Made by a program: the position numbers and the translations under genes. The notes below the pieces were generated by a model. The model searched no databases, was not told the DNA's origin, and worked only from the letters and a program-made list of their open reading frames with translations. Of a stretch of 64,000 nt of DNA, positions 36,801 to 50,862 are shown in pieces; within the stretch, counting starts at the first letter, position 1, and every line of letters starts with the position of its first letter. This stretch comes from Patagioenas fasciata (taxonomy: Eukaryota; Chordata; Aves; Columbiformes; Columbidae): assembly GCF_037038585.1 (NCBI RefSeq), contig NC_092523.1, positions 42,249,001 through 42,313,000 of the forward strand. Reading direction: 5' to 3'.

Positions 36801-39389
36801 AATAGGCAAAATGTACACAGTGCCACTTTTGAGCCCCCCCGCATGGACTGGATTGTGCTTAGACAGTATTGCCATTATCAATTAGCACTTTGACAATTAG
36901 CCAAGCACAGGAGCTGGGCCTCCTGCAGCAGGTGATGCAGAACTTTCAATTACGTGTTTCTAATTCCCACAGCTCAGCACTGAATTAATAACACACTTAA
37001 GGAACTCTGGGTGTGGGCTGACAGAAGTGAAGATATGGATTAGACACAGTAATAAAAGAAGCAGGGAAAACTTTAGCCGAACATCAAAGGAGCCTTATAT
37101 ATAGCTGTATATCCTGTGAGACAACATTACAGTATAGGTAGCCTTCATCAAACTAGAATACACTGGATCTTATTTACACATTTGCCCCACAAATTCTCAT
37201 AGCTACACTTTTAGAGCTTTCATGTAGCTTATGAATTCCAGCATGATTAGGTGTTGGTACATACACCAAGTAGGCACTAATTTTTCTAATTTAGCACACA
37301 GCTGGTTGTCTGAGCCTTCTTTGCCACAGCATGATTCTCTGCTACCATGGTAGAGCCAGCCTCAATCCCTGAGCCTTCAAGGCCTTGTGAGCCTTCAAGA
37401 CTTTTGCAATTTTATCTGTAGGAAATATAAACAATTAATTGAGAAAGGGGCATTACTGAATTGTAGCTTTTAGATGTCACCTAGTTTGTGCATTCTATGG
37501 GCAATTCACACAACGGTTTCTCTTCTTATATGTAAGAGACTGGAGGAGTCCCATGGGAAAAACTACATAGAAATGGCCAGTCTTAGCGGGACTCATCTGA
37601 GTTCATTCCTTTTGTCAGGGATCTCTCTTGGCACTGTTGGCAGCCATTGCACTGTATCTGCACCTAAGAGAGGCAGAACTGCTGGGTGGAGAAACAGCAA
37701 GCTCAGGAAAAATAATCCTCAAAACTTGTGTCACAATGTGCTTGTTAAAATGTCTTTTAAAAGCAGGTTTTGAAGGTAAGAAGGACATTTGAGAAGGGAC
37801 AGATGTGTGGTGTGATGGGCACACCTTCCTAAAGGTACTTGAAGAGACTGACAGCTAAATGGAGAAAAATAAAATAAAAATATATAATTTAGTGTTTTGG
37901 AGGTGAAAACAGAAAACAACAACTATTAGATATTTTCGCTTCATTACCCTCTCCATTACTCAAAACATCTAGGTTTGCTGGGCTTTTATGGTTTTGACAG
38001 ATGTAAGCGTGACAATGTATTTTGTATCAACTGTAAGCTTGTGATCAGCCACTGACACTGTTGAATGGGTCTAAATTTTCATCTTGAAGAATCATTTTAT
38101 GCCTACTAAGATATTTATTCCTCTACCACAGCTGCTGTTTAGGAGCTAGAGAAGACAGGAGAAGGCCAAAACAGGCACATGCTTTTTTGGTATGTCCTAA
38201 ATTTAGCTGTCTTACAGACATTTGCAGTGGTGTCTTTTCCAAAATAGATAATATTAGGTTTAGATTATGCTCCAGGTAAGACTGAAGTAATACAGTCTAC
38301 ATCTATCTTGACCTCCTTATTTAAATCTGGAGCTCATCACTATTCCTGCAACTCTTACATCTATTTGTGAATTGTGGATGTTTCTTCCATCTTCATCTTG
38401 TTTTCTTTGTACAATCTGCATGACATTAGGAAAACACACTGTCTTTAGTTATTCTTCTGTGATTCATTGCCCAATAACATTGTGCATCTTGCAATGCAGG
38501 TGATTAACAGTGAATTCATACCTCTCTTCTTACATGGTCTCACCTCTTTCACAAAATATGGGTTTCACTGAGGTAACCACCCATCTTTGTCCTGCAATGT
38601 AAACCCTGAAGCAACTGTTGATGTATGTGAAATGGAAACAAGGGGTAGCTCAGTTAAAAACAAACAAACAAACCCAAAAGAAACAACAATGAAACTAATT
38701 CCTGCTTGCTCTACTGTCTCCACTATCTCCACAGCTACCTACACCAGCTACAAACAGAAATGTGCTACTGTGAAACCTTGTGATTTTAGTTTTTCATACA
38801 CTGTGCATGCGTTCTGTAACTCTACACCCGTTTCTTTTCCTCAGTCTTCCGCTACAGGCATCAGTTTGTAACAAACACCTGTATGAAAAACATGAAATAT
38901 AATGAAAAACAGTAAAAAAGGATCACTAAAGAGAAAACTGGGCACTGGCATTTTCCTAGGTCCCATTTTCCTTTTCTTTTAAGGAAATTTTGGATGACCA
39001 ACCAAACCTGACTAAGAGCTGTAGTCTTCTTTCCCACCATTTATTGTGCTTGTTTCCTTCTCTATGCAGATTGCTAGAAGCAATAAGCATTTGTTACTCA
39101 GAGAACGAAGAACAAGCAAAAAAACCGTAGATCATCAAGTGCCAAAGAAGCAGCAGAAATAACAAGAAACAACAATATCTGTTGCTGCACTTCTCCCATT
39201 TCTAAATGCTTTCTGGTAGACTGCCTGCTTAGGCAAACAGCTCTTCCCTCCAGAACAGAATGTAACTGTCCAGGTAAAAAAAATCAATCCTTCTCAGAGT
39301 TGGTAAATTCTCATAAAGGTAGCACAAAATATTATGCATTCAGGAAGAGACCTCTCCCTTTCCAGGCAAGTCTATTCAGTCCTCAGCAA
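30802..39389. other. Noncoding interval, no gene seen
   Basis: No defended gene. It holds a 20-bp tandem duplication (32614-32660), a moderately GC-richer and pyrimidine-biased block at about 32560-33300, and a segment at 34461-34600 where TAAATAAAG is followed by a CT-rich end that faintly recalls an LTR U5 but has no defined borders. A motif-dense block at 36845-37000 is a candidate conserved noncoding element. Short frames throughout lack domain features. Confidence 0.55.
32614..32660 (+). repeat. 20-bp tandem duplication (about 2.4 copies)
   Basis: Two exact copies of a 20-bp unit starting AGAATCTTTTTATGC (32621-32640 and 32641-32660) are preceded by a partial CAGCCC copy. The unit is not a multiple of three, which argues against coding selection on the small frame across it. 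Confidence 0.92.
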
Positions 39390-40660
39390 TGTGACAAGGG
39401 GTTCTTAATTCTTGTCTCTTGTAGCTAATCCTGGTAAGGATGCATTTAACATGAAACTGAAGTTAAACTCCATGACTGCTAAGGAGTGGCTGAGTTGTGC
39501 ACTTCAGGACCTGGGGCATCCCCCTCCTCAACCTGCCAGAGCTAAATGCTGTGCACCCTCAGACCCAGGAGGCTTATGCTACCCAGTCCAACGGATGCAG
39601 GTGATGGTCTTCCCATCTGCAGGTCTGGCCAACAGCAAGATGCAGATGCACACACACACACAATACAAACTTTGCCTCCCACAGGCAGAGCACTGTCTTT
39701 TCCATCACCTGTGGAAAATCCCAGTCTTACTCAGACATGAGCACAGATAGCAAAGGCTTGTTCCCCCTCTCTAGTTGATCAGGTTTGGAGCTCCCTCATA
39801 AAAACAGACAGACTCCTCCTCCCTCTCTAGATTCACAAAGCATGTCACTTTTTCATGGATAGCACAAGCTTTAATTCCCTCTAGTTTCCATGCCTAAACC
39901 CTGGGCCCCCTGCCTGGTCACCAGCTCAAACCTTGGGTCTTTCCAGATGCATGTTGCCTCTTACTCACCAGTGAGGGCACATGGAAGTTCCCTAGAATAC
40001 TACACAAAAACATGCACCCACAGAGGACTCAAACACACACAAATCCCCAGTCTTTCTGGTTGTTGGCTTCCAGAAATAAAGGCACCTGTGACCTCTTTTC
40101 CAGTTGCCGGCACTTGGACCTCTTACATGCTTATCACACGTGTGTGCACACGCACAGTATAGAGAGTGAAATCACAGAGGAAATATTGAATAATAGAACT
40201 TAATAGTAAGAAGAAAAGCCCACAGTGATCAGGCACTGGGCTTAGCCTGATTAACATAATAATCATCAGCTCACTTTCAAGTTCACAGGCCTCTTTTATC
40301 CTCCCTTCTCTCAATTTCTCCATGCTAGTTCTTCCCCCAACCAACCTTAGTCCCTCCCTAGGTCACCTCAGCCTTACACGGTATTACTGACAAGGTTACA
40401 CCTAGGTGCTGTTGGCCTTGCAGGACTGCACTCCCCAAAATGTCGCCAATGCTCCTCTAAAATTGTACATGGAGTGTGACTGTCTCACATCACTTCCACT
40501 TAACTAGTTGTGAAGTCCTGTCCTTCCGCAAGGGGCTTTAGGACATAACTTTGTGAGCTTCTTTTTGTGCTGCTTACGTTCAGCAGTTTCTCATGTTGTG
40601 TCCAGCAGTTTCTTGTGGTCTGCTCAGCTAGCCCAACCTCAGCCCAGGGCCTGAACACCT
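39390..40660. other. GC/pyrimidine-elevated unclassified block, possible decayed LTR
   Basis: This block is richer in C and T than its surroundings and carries promoter/poly(A)-like words: CATAAAAACA at 39797 and AATAAA at 40075 on the plus strand, and on the minus strand GGATAAAAGAGG near 40296. A (CA)n run lies at about 39649-39661. The right edge, ...GGCCTGAACA, could be a CA terminus of an LTR, but I could not pair it with a convincing TG start and target duplication. Open frames of 112, 90 and 73 codons have no domains. An old retroviral LTR or a species-specific repeat is possible, as is plain unique DNA. Confidence 0.25.
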
Positions 40661-43600
40661 TAACAATGACTACTTGACAAGGTACTTGCCTGTATGCATA
40701 GCTTTAATTACATGCCTAAGTTTCACTGCATTCTTCAGAGACTACTTTCTATTTGAAAAAGAAAATTTGAATGGTATATGTGCATTAACCTATAGAGAAA
40801 AATTCCAAGATCACTGTAATTAATCATAACACTACAAAAACCCCTATGTTTCATTATTTCTGTCCATGTAGGAATACCGCTATTTTATCAATGTTATGAA
40901 GAACATATTTTCTATAATGTTTACACACCCCTGATACAATGCAGACACAGCTTTTAATAAATGTCAGTGTCTGCTGTACTTTCATATCAGCAAACATCCA
41001 ATCCAAGAGCCCAGTAAGAAGGAATTTAAGTTGAGAACTAAGAAGTTCTCATACTTCTTATAGAAGTTCAAATTTACTTGAAGGCAAAAATTTGTATATT
41101 ATAGACACATTTAGGTTTGTATGTGTTTAGTTTAGGCAGCATCTGTTCATAGCAAACATAATTTTTCCCAAGAATTATTTTAAACTTTCCGTAAAAGCAA
41201 CTCTGAACTACTTGAAAACTGTACTGTACGCTGACAGGAAGATACTATTATCTCCTTTTATAGAGGAATTTCAGTTAGGGTTTTGATAACTTACGTTTTA
41301 TATTTTACATTTTGTGAGACATCGTGCTTTGTACCACAATCTGGAAATAATTTTACTATAATGTGAAATACATTTAGTTCCCTTCATCAGTAATATACAA
41401 CAGCATAGTCTGTTTATTTTTGCTGTTGTCTTCGGTCCGCTTTAAATGTGACCAAGATTACTGAACTCCTTCAATGGCTTGTTGCATGAGCCATCTGCTA
41501 TCTGGGCATAAGGAAAGAACAAACACACACACAGGGACATGCACAGCCTACAGCAGCATGCGCAGCTTCAAGTAACAGCCAACTTGTTTCCCTCAGCAAA
41601 GATGGGGCAAGACAGGACTCAGTTAAGAAGGACATATAGTTTGTATGATATTCGGAGTGAAAACACACCTTCAAATCTGCATAAATTTACACTGTTTGCA
41701 AGATTGGTATAGATTTAACAGTCTATAAAAACAAAAGTGTTAAGTAATAAAATGAAATGTCTGAACACAGAGACAAAGCCACCAACCAAAAAGGTTTTAG
41801 ATCTTACAGAGGAATACTGGAGCTAGAAACTTAAGTCAGTTAATTATGGATTTTATACTGCTGGAGTAGCTTGGATTGAAATCTCTTACATGCCAATGAA
41901 TCTAGGAAATTTGTGAGTCATTTTAAAAATTCTCTTCCTTCTATAAACACTGCATATGGTAAAGAGGAAAGAAGTGACCTAGTCAAGTGAAAGTTTGCCC
42001 TCTGGTCCTGGTCTGTGCACTCAGCTGACTAATAAACTGTCTGCCTGGAAGAACTTGGCTTTTTTAAATGGTTCAGACATGCAGCTCGGAATCCACATTC
42101 AGAGGAAGCAGAGTTTAATTCTCTGAAGCCCATTACTGTTCGGGGTAATTGCTACAATGGCATAATACCTGTGGGAGAGCTGTCTTTTTCTCACTAGGAA
42201 TGTAGTTACTCTGCTGCACATTGCACATAAAGATGGAAAATGCTCTTAAAAGACCATATTGTGAAACTTCAACAGTAAAAGTCATTCCAATTTAAAGAAA
42301 GTCAAGCACAATTAAGTATAATCTCTTCTATAATTTTGATCAATACACTTTTTATAACAATAATAAGTGAAGCTTTTTAGCTGGAGAAGACCCCACTTTC
42401 CCTGGCGATAACGTTCAAGCATATTACTAATTCAGTTATCCAACAGGTGGAACAGAGAGTGCATTTAGGTTTTCCTGGAGTTTTTTGGCATAGATGAAAG
42501 ATCAAATCAAAAAATGTCCCTGCTTTTGTTTAGCTGAAAGCAATGAAAGTCTCCCAAAAAAATAAAATAAATAAGTGTTTCTTACATCATTAATTTCTTC
42601 TATGTACAAACTGTTCTATAAATACTGCAAACTGCTTTCTTTCAAATGCAACAACTAAGTGAAATGAAATAATTTAGTGGGATTATGTCCTCTTTTTAGG
42701 CATTAAGTTTGGATATCTACTTAATGTTGGTACTGAAGGGTGTTTTTCTCTGCATGCAAAATGTTGAATTGTAAAGGAAAAGGGAATTTCAAAGGAAAAG
42801 CCTAGTGATGCTTAATAATACAGTTCATTAATAAATGCTAATGAAGTAGCAGATGCAAAAGCTCCAGGTACATTTGAAGCAGACGTAAAAAATGATCAGA
42901 GATCCTCATGTAAGGTACATATACAAAGACAATGAAAATCTTTGTATGTAGGATTTCAAACATGTAAGAAATCTAAAAAATATTTTCGGGCTAATTTTGC
43001 TCCAAGTGGGATGTGAGCTACTTGTTCTCCCTGATTTTCTGGCAGTGCAGAGCATGAACAGAAAAGGCAGAATGACCTGAAATACTATCTATTTCAGACC
43101 TTGTTGAAAAAATCGATGTCTTATTTTCATTCAATCCTTTCTCTCTCATACATACTGCACATACAGAGATACTCAACTGCCTATAAGCATAGGCAAGGTA
43201 GGCTGTTTTCTGGAAGTGTACCCCTGAGAGGTGACAGAGCAGCTATGGCTTTCCATATAGTGTATATAACACTGCCAACACCAGAAATTTTGAGGCAGCA
43301 AAAGCAGTCAGATATAGCTCCACATGTAGCTCCAAAATTCAACTTGCAACCTCTTTCCATAGCAGCAAGTATCTAGTCCTAGCATGTTGCCCTCGACATG
43401 ACAAACTTCGTTGATGTCTACCTGTTGAGAAGTACAGAGATGGCTGAGCACACACCTCCTAAACAGATATAGTATTAGAACTACTTATCCAACAGGCTGT
43501 AAAGAAAGATATGAGGCTTTGTATTGGTTTTAAATGATCATAAGTGGTGGGTGATGGAGGCTGTATGAGCAGATAACTAAAGAATGCCTGGAATGAGCAA

Positions 43601-46600
43601 GAGGTAAAAAAACCAAGAGATACACCACTGACTGGAGAAGAAACAACCAGAAGGTAGATGAAAACAGAGGATTATTTCAGGTACAAATAAATCTACTTGA
43701 ATTTCTGAGGGATGAACAGTTTGCCATGGTGTCAGGTGTGTGTGGAAGAAGAGCAAAGCTAGATCAGAGAAGCAGGTAAGCCTTAGCAAACGTGTTTGTA
43801 TCAGTCATAACTCCGTTTATATCCAGAAATTTTCTCTTTCTTGGAACAAATCTTCAACTTTAAGAGAAATCAGTCTTATCAATCACTGCATATGATATGC
43901 ATCTAATATTTTTTCTCAGATACTGGAAGCAACTTTTATCCAGGATTGACATCCACCAGGTTTTTTACCTTCAGCTAGAAGGTTAGCCGAAGAGGAAGCC
44001 CAGTATGGCTGTTGACCTGCTTGTATGTTAGTAGTTTCCATAAAAATAATGGTTTTGCATTTCTTTTGGCTTATCTCTGTGCATTTAAAAAGCAGAGAGA
44101 CAAAGCAAAGTTTCTACTTTTCATTAGCCAGCTTGGCAACTGCTGTACTATTTCTCAGCGTCATTCACATCTACAAATCTCCTTTTGAGGACTATAACCC
44201 ATTTGCAATGAAATTATTTGACGAGCATTCACATCTACAGTGATTAGGGTGTCCTTGGCTCTGAACAGAATAAATATTTTCCATTCTCTACACAGGAGCA
44301 ATGGCTTAGACACAAACCAAAACAAAAGAATAACTTCAGGCAGCACTATGGTATTAAAACGCTCTCCTGGTTGTACCTTCTGATACATATGAGGTTTGTA
44401 AGTGTCTTAGAACATGAGGTCGTACTGCAGTTATGTCCACCGTACTTTAGGAAGTATAACAGTGACATCTAGTGCAACAAAATTTTATGGCAGGGCTTCG
44501 AAATGCCTGAGGCAAAAGCCACTGTTAGCAAATTTCTGCAAACTAAACTTACTATATGAGCTTTGATTCTATATTTTATCAGATTGGCATTAATTTCTTA
44601 GGTCTTGGTCAGACAAAACAAGATAAATATTTATGATGTGAGAGAGGAATAAACAGCAAATGAAGAAACACAACTTTTGTTTGATTCTGATCTGTTCTTA
44701 AAGAAAAAGAGGCCACCCTGGCACGGATTTTCATATTATCAGTTGGGTCACTGATTTCAGGTACCTCTGAGACCTCTTATGCAAAGAAAATGGAGGAAGT
44801 CAAATGGAAATGTCTGTAGATTAAGGAGGCAATTAAAATATTGTGCCTAGAAATGAAAGGGAGAAAAGGTTATCTGGAGAATGGCTCAGCAGAGAGAAAA
44901 AAGAAAACTAAGAAAAAGAGGAACAAATACAAGCCATCTGAAGACAATAAGAAAAATGAGAGAATGAAAATGTTCTGACAAGGGAAAAAAAAGCACACGA
45001 AAATAAATAGTAGATCTAATATCATGAGGGAATATTTAAAAATAAATAATTATGGGAGACAAATAAATTGTGCTAATTCTGGTTGTTTCATATAAAAAAA
45101 TATGACCTTAAAACGTTCAAAATTCACGCTTCTTATTGGTTTGCCCACTTGATGCCACTTGTAAGGGTTATGGGGAAGTTACATGTATTTAAATTTCAGA
45201 TCCTGCAGAGATTTCAGAAGGATATCCCACCAAGCATTGTAAAAACTAAAACTATGCCGTTGGATTCTAAATCTAAATAGGAAAAATTTGTTCAAATGTA
45301 TTTAGACATTCTGTTAGAATGAGGAAAACAGAGAAACAATGTCACTTTGTTATTTATTGCTGTGAAGAGTGGGAAGAGTGGAGTTGCAATAGTTGAGACA
45401 TTGTAATCACGCTGGAGCAGAGGATTAAATGTTCTGAAAACATTTGTTCTATTCTTATTGACTAAATATCAAAAAAAAAAAAAAAAAAAAAAGCTGAACC
45501 CTTAGCCATTAAAAGTCTAGACACTTCCAACAGTACTAAAATATTACTTGCACTAAGTAAAATTCCCACTGAATTTTCTGACAAAAAAGCCCCCATATTT
45601 TTTCTATCTTGGTACCAGTGACAAGGCACATCAGTTTTACTTGAAGATGTAAAACAGATCTTGTCCTGTTACACATAAATAAATACTCTAGCTGTCTTTT
45701 CTCACTTTTGATTTTACAGTGTTTTAGTCACCTCATACCAATTGGTCAGGGAAGAGTTCTACCCAAAGTGCCTTGCCTGTGCTGGAGAAATTCACATATA
45801 TTTGCAGTCTCCCAGGTTGTTTTCAACTGTTCTTATTGCTGAGGATCCTTTTGGATCCTTGTGGTTCAAGGAAAGAGAGACCCTATCTTTTTAGAGAAAA
45901 AAAAAATGCTAAAGGTGCTCTATTTCTTTCAGTGTATTCCCAGATGGAAAATATGAATACCTGCTGTTTTCCATATGTGCAGTAAATCCAAAGCCTTCAG
46001 GATATGTTGCATGAGTGAATATATTGTGCAATGTGTGTGCAGTAAACTTAACATTTTCCAGGAGTACAGTACTCAACCTCTGTGCGGATGTGCCATGGAA
46101 ATTTCTAGGCTTTCCAGACTCAGGTTTTCTCTGTCAGAGCTACTGTACAGTAAGTCTGACAGAGATGAATGATGACCAGGAATCTTTGTGAAGGGTGCAC
46201 ATTTTTTAATTCTGTTATGTTATTCAGTTCTGGGTCAAAATCCTTCAAACCCGGCAAATAAGACAGACGGTGTTGCTTTACCTCTTATCATTTGCCACTG
46301 TTTTTCTGACTATCTTATACTTTGAAGCAAAGCAGCCTGTAAGATCTGCATGTCAACCATGGTGACTTTCTAAGGAGCAAAGGAGACAGACTTCCTCCTC
46401 CTGAGCTAGTCAATAGCAAGGATTCAGCACTCTGTTTCCAGAAATCGACCAATGCCAGGGAAACGTAGCAAAAACACATTCAAAGAGGAAGCAGGTACTC
46501 ATAATCTCAAAGTACAAAAGGACCATTATAAACACAAACGCATATTAACAAGAACAGCCTTTGAAAGTCCCAGCTAAATATAATAGAGTAGATATTCTGA

Positions 46601-49600
46601 CTGAAAGGATCATACTACACACTGACAGGTTTGCCACTCAAGTTATTAAAATCCTGTGGTGTCACAAGCCAAACCAATAGCAGATCTCACATTTTCAATT
46701 GAGCAAATGGTAGTAAATCACAGGGCAGCTACAAGAAGCGTGCAACACACATTCACTCCCATGGATGGGATGGTAAGTCCTGCCCACACACGGCTGCCAG
46801 CTGGGCAGCAACCTCACACCCCAGCCGGAACTTTCCCTCTCAGAATAAATTTAAAATTAAACCCAAAGTGTCCTCTCCCTGAATTCACCACCACAGCTGC
46901 CTTCCCCTGCTCGTGACTCATTAAAGCTCTGCTCAGCAGGAAGCAAGAAGCCTTGCATGGGCCCCTCAATCTTTACTGTGTCTGAAGCTTTCACTTTTTT
47001 GCTTTTATAATTGATTGTTTAAAGCTTTCACTTTTGAGTCCTGCTGTGCCTGAAATTGTTACAATTTTTAAAATGTATACTCTCCCATAAAGTATGGTGT
47101 TTGTTAATAGTTAAGGTTACATACTTGACTGCCTTAAAAGCAGAAAAAGCTGCTGCTCTCATCATTCTTTTCCAGTCTCTAATGTGGTCCTACAATGTAG
47201 CCACAATCTCTGCACTCCACTTCTATGGTCTTACTACATACAATTTGGATTTCTGGACAACTGTGAGAGATTTCTCTGCCTGGCACAAATCTATTTTCTG
47301 CATCTTCCTCATCTCCTGCCACAGTTACAGCCTCCTTAAATCCTGTCATCAACTCATGTTGCACTGAGGGGCAAGTAACTATATCCAGTGTCCTCCTTTA
47401 TCATCCTGGTATTGCCAGTAACTCCATGGACTCACCTTCTAATTAAAACAAAACATTATCCTCAAATGCCTGAAGATCTGAAGAGCTTCTCTTTCCTCTA
47501 ACTACACTTATAGACATTGCTATTTTCTTCATTTCTTAAACACCTCTCATCCTCACATAGTCTTTAAAGTTATCTTCCATTATTGAATAGTTTTCATCTT
47601 CTAAGATACCCACTGACCTCCCTCTTCCTATCCAGTCTTTTCTTATAAAAGCTACTTGTTTCACTACATCTTCAAAGGCTTGTGGAAAATGTACTCCATG
47701 GGGTTTCCTGTGCCCAGAAGCCACACAGGGCTGCTCTGAGAGTCTCCGCACTTGCAATAGAAAAATGGCTGGCATGATCAAAAAGGGGATTTAAGCCCAC
47801 TTGATCAAGAAGTTTTTGCCATATTTCTGAGCCAGTCAGGAAAGAAAAGCTTTTGAGGGAATTGGTTCTTAACAGAAAACTGTACATCTTTACACGGGAT
47901 TTACTGTAACAGCAGCTCCACCTCTAACAAACTCCTACGTGAACTCTGCTCTCGGTCAAGAAGCTGAGAAGCTGATAATAGCACCGGCCCTGGGTGAGTT
48001 GTCAATATGATTTTTGCTTGTCTAAGGCATAAAATATTTCTCAAAGAACTCCAGTTTTGCCCATGGTTCTCCTACAAAACACTGGGCAATCTGCACCAAG
48101 CTTTATGTGCGTTATTCAAGGGCAATGTGAAAGGTGGTTTGCATATGAGACAGCAGTGTACTTTCTCTGGCTGAACTGGAGCTGTTTTCATAGGGAAAAA
48201 TATTTCTTGCACATGGAGGGGCAACTGCATTTTGTGGTTCATGTCTCATGTGTGATCTTCGCCTTCACCAGCTGGGGCTCAGAATACTGTACCAAGTCTC
48301 AGAGACTGCTCTGGCTTCTCTATCCTTACACAAGGGTTACATGTCTTCAGATGCTTCAGATGCCTGGTTCTTCCATTTGCAGTCTATTTCTGAAACAGTG
48401 TGATTTTTTTCATGGCTGTTTTACAGACCATTAACTTAAAATAAGGAATTGCCTCTAAATTCAACTAAGCTGTCATTTAAAAACTGTTGGCTGTGTAGTC
48501 TCACCACTATGATCTCTAATAAAGTCTTTTAAAGGTTTTTCAGCAGAGGGGGTTCTGTTGAGGCCTTTGATTTGCAGGACATGAGTATGTAGGATATGCA
48601 ACATAACACATTCACCTTTTTTTCCAGCCTCTCAGCACATAGAAGTCACAGGAATGGCAGATTTAAATTTTATACTATCCAACGGGACACGGAATACAGA
48701 TACAGATGATTGTAGTAAATACAGCTGGTATATGTAAATGATAAACATGAACTCTGTATGAACAGTTTGGACCTAAAAGCAACAGGTAGGTAGGTCTGCA
48801 TTCATAGCATTGCTGCACTGTAACTAATAAACACAGATTATTTAGTTTTCTTGATGCTGATTTTCTAACGCCTCTGGTTCTAAGAAATTACTTCAGCACA
48901 TCTGCACTGGCATGACTTTAGAGGTACAGTCTCATAAAATTCAAGGATATTGTGTACAGATATTTACTGATTTCTGGGGCTGCAGTGAAAGAACCAGCTT
49001 TATGCAAAGGGTACTTAACAACAGCAACCTGGTAGTATGGAAGCCATTTTACATTGCTCAGAAACAGGCTAAATAAAGTCTCTTTGCCATACCCAGCTGG
49101 TATGCTTAAATTTTCACTCTGTCATTTTAGATTCTAATTTTAATAGAGTTTTTAACAAGAAAGTCCTGTGGGAGATGTTTAATTTGAGAATATATTACAG
49201 ATAACTTACGGTCAGGTGTTCTTGGAAGTTAAAAAAATGTGATCTCTCTTCCAGTACAAAAGCTTTAAAAAAAAAATACATTCACCTTCTACAGAAGTGC
49301 TCACACTTACCGGGTCCAGTGAAGAAGCATCTCCATTAGCTCTTTGCCAAGTGAAGTGAGCTGAGGTGACTGTTCAGAGTTCTGCTTTCACTCCCATCTC
49401 TATGGAACTTCACAGGCCAGTGGAAAACTCTTGCTCATTTGAGGCAATTCCCACTCTAGCACATTAAAAAAAAAATCATTTTTTTCACAGAGCACAACGT
49501 TGAAAAAACACGGGGAGGTAGGGAAAGAAATGAAGAATAACACAATTTTTCATCAACAATTTTGCATAGCTTTTCACACCAGACTACTCCTTGACATTGC

Positions 49601-50862
49601 ACTGTATGTACAAAACACCAAGCAATGCTGTGAAATATATCAACGTGCAATCATGAAAAATTTAAGAACACAGCTTTAATGTTGATTTAAAACCTCAGTA
49701 AGAGTTTAGCTGAAAAATGCATTGAAGGTGTACCTGTACCACATTAACAATCCATACACGCTCCTGTTCTCAGACTTTTTGTGATTTTACACCGATGGTA
49801 GGGGTATAAATCTAAATTTTCTGGTCCAGCAACTAAAATTTCTTTGATAAGAAATCTAACAGTAGTTACAAGTAATAACTATTATATGACATGGAGATGA
49901 GCAACCTTATTCAACAGTGGAGAGATGTACCAAAACCATATTAATAATTTTATTATTTTAGATTTATGCTGATATTCCTTAGATAGCAAATTATTTTGGA
50001 AACTTCCTTAAACTATTTTTCTCTTTTCGTGGTTTACATTTGAAGTGATATCAAAAATGATAGCAAGGAACAGGGTTTTTTTTAAAAGATGCTCTAAATG
50101 ACTGGGAAAAGCCTGTGCGAATATGTCTCAGGGTTATCTTAAAAAGATATGTTCATGGTTGCAGTGTTTAGGAATTGTGATGTGGTATTCAGCAAGCCTG
50201 AAAAGAATGAAGATGGGTAAGAAAAAAGAAGATGGAATGATCTGAATAATGCCTCTGATAAGCTGTAATTCTGACATGCATACTCATGTGTTCTGTCGTC
50301 ATCTAACTATTAGAAACTGGAGTACATCTCATTTCACCTAATTGGAGCAGATGGATGCAGTACTGTGGAGCATCATCTAGAAGTAATTGTATTGCCACCT
50401 TATTGACATACAGTCTGCATTGCTTTTATTTTGTTTGGCATGCACGTATTTTACAAAAATCCCCCAAAGATGCAGCAGTGGCATATTAAGAGCTACTACA
50501 GGGAAAGATCAGGCATTCCCACCTGTTCCATCTTTTATGGTTGTTCTCAATCTTGCAAAGCCTTTGGGCTGCCTTCCCAAAGCCCGGCAGAATAAACAAA
50601 TGTTTCAGTGTGGCAAAGCTGAGAACATGCTTGGGTGCCTCAGTAATTTGCTCTGCTCCATTTGTTTTTAAATCAAATCAGGAAGGTCACTATCAACATG
50701 AAAAATGTGAGCAAACCCTTACTTCCCAAATAAACAAATAACAAGTAACAAAACCCAGATAAGAATCATAATGTGCATCATATTTCTAATATATCGAGTT
50801 CAGTATTCACAAGAGTCACACTTGTAAAAGGTGTCTTTTTTGTTTCATTAAATACTCTGTGT
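40661..50862. other. Noncoding AT-rich interval, no gene seen
   Basis: No defended gene in about 10 kb. It contains a (CA)n run near 41522, A22 at 45471-45492, a 14-bp direct repeat CATTCACATCTACA at 44162-44175 and 44226-44239, and a duplicated AAGCTTTCACTTTT near 46984 and 47022. A motif-dense block at 42060-42190 is a candidate conserved noncoding element. Frames of 103 and 125 codons (47056-47367, 48057-48434) look like translated noncoding DNA. Confidence 0.55.
45471..45492 (+). repeat. A22 tract
   Basis: The longest homopolymer in the window, twenty-two A after CTAAATATC. No element body is recognisable. Confidence 0.95.

Noticed and set aside
38641-38665. GGGGTAGCTCAGTT, resembling a tRNA A-box/D-arm
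   Set aside because: No matching acceptor stem, anticodon arm or TTCRANNC B-box in the following 70 bases.
39649-39661. (CA)n run
   Set aside because: Only about six units; ordinary short dinucleotide run.
48057-48434. 125-codon plus-strand frame
   Set aside because: Irregular composition with no domain or splice context; consistent with chance in a locally GC-richer patch.
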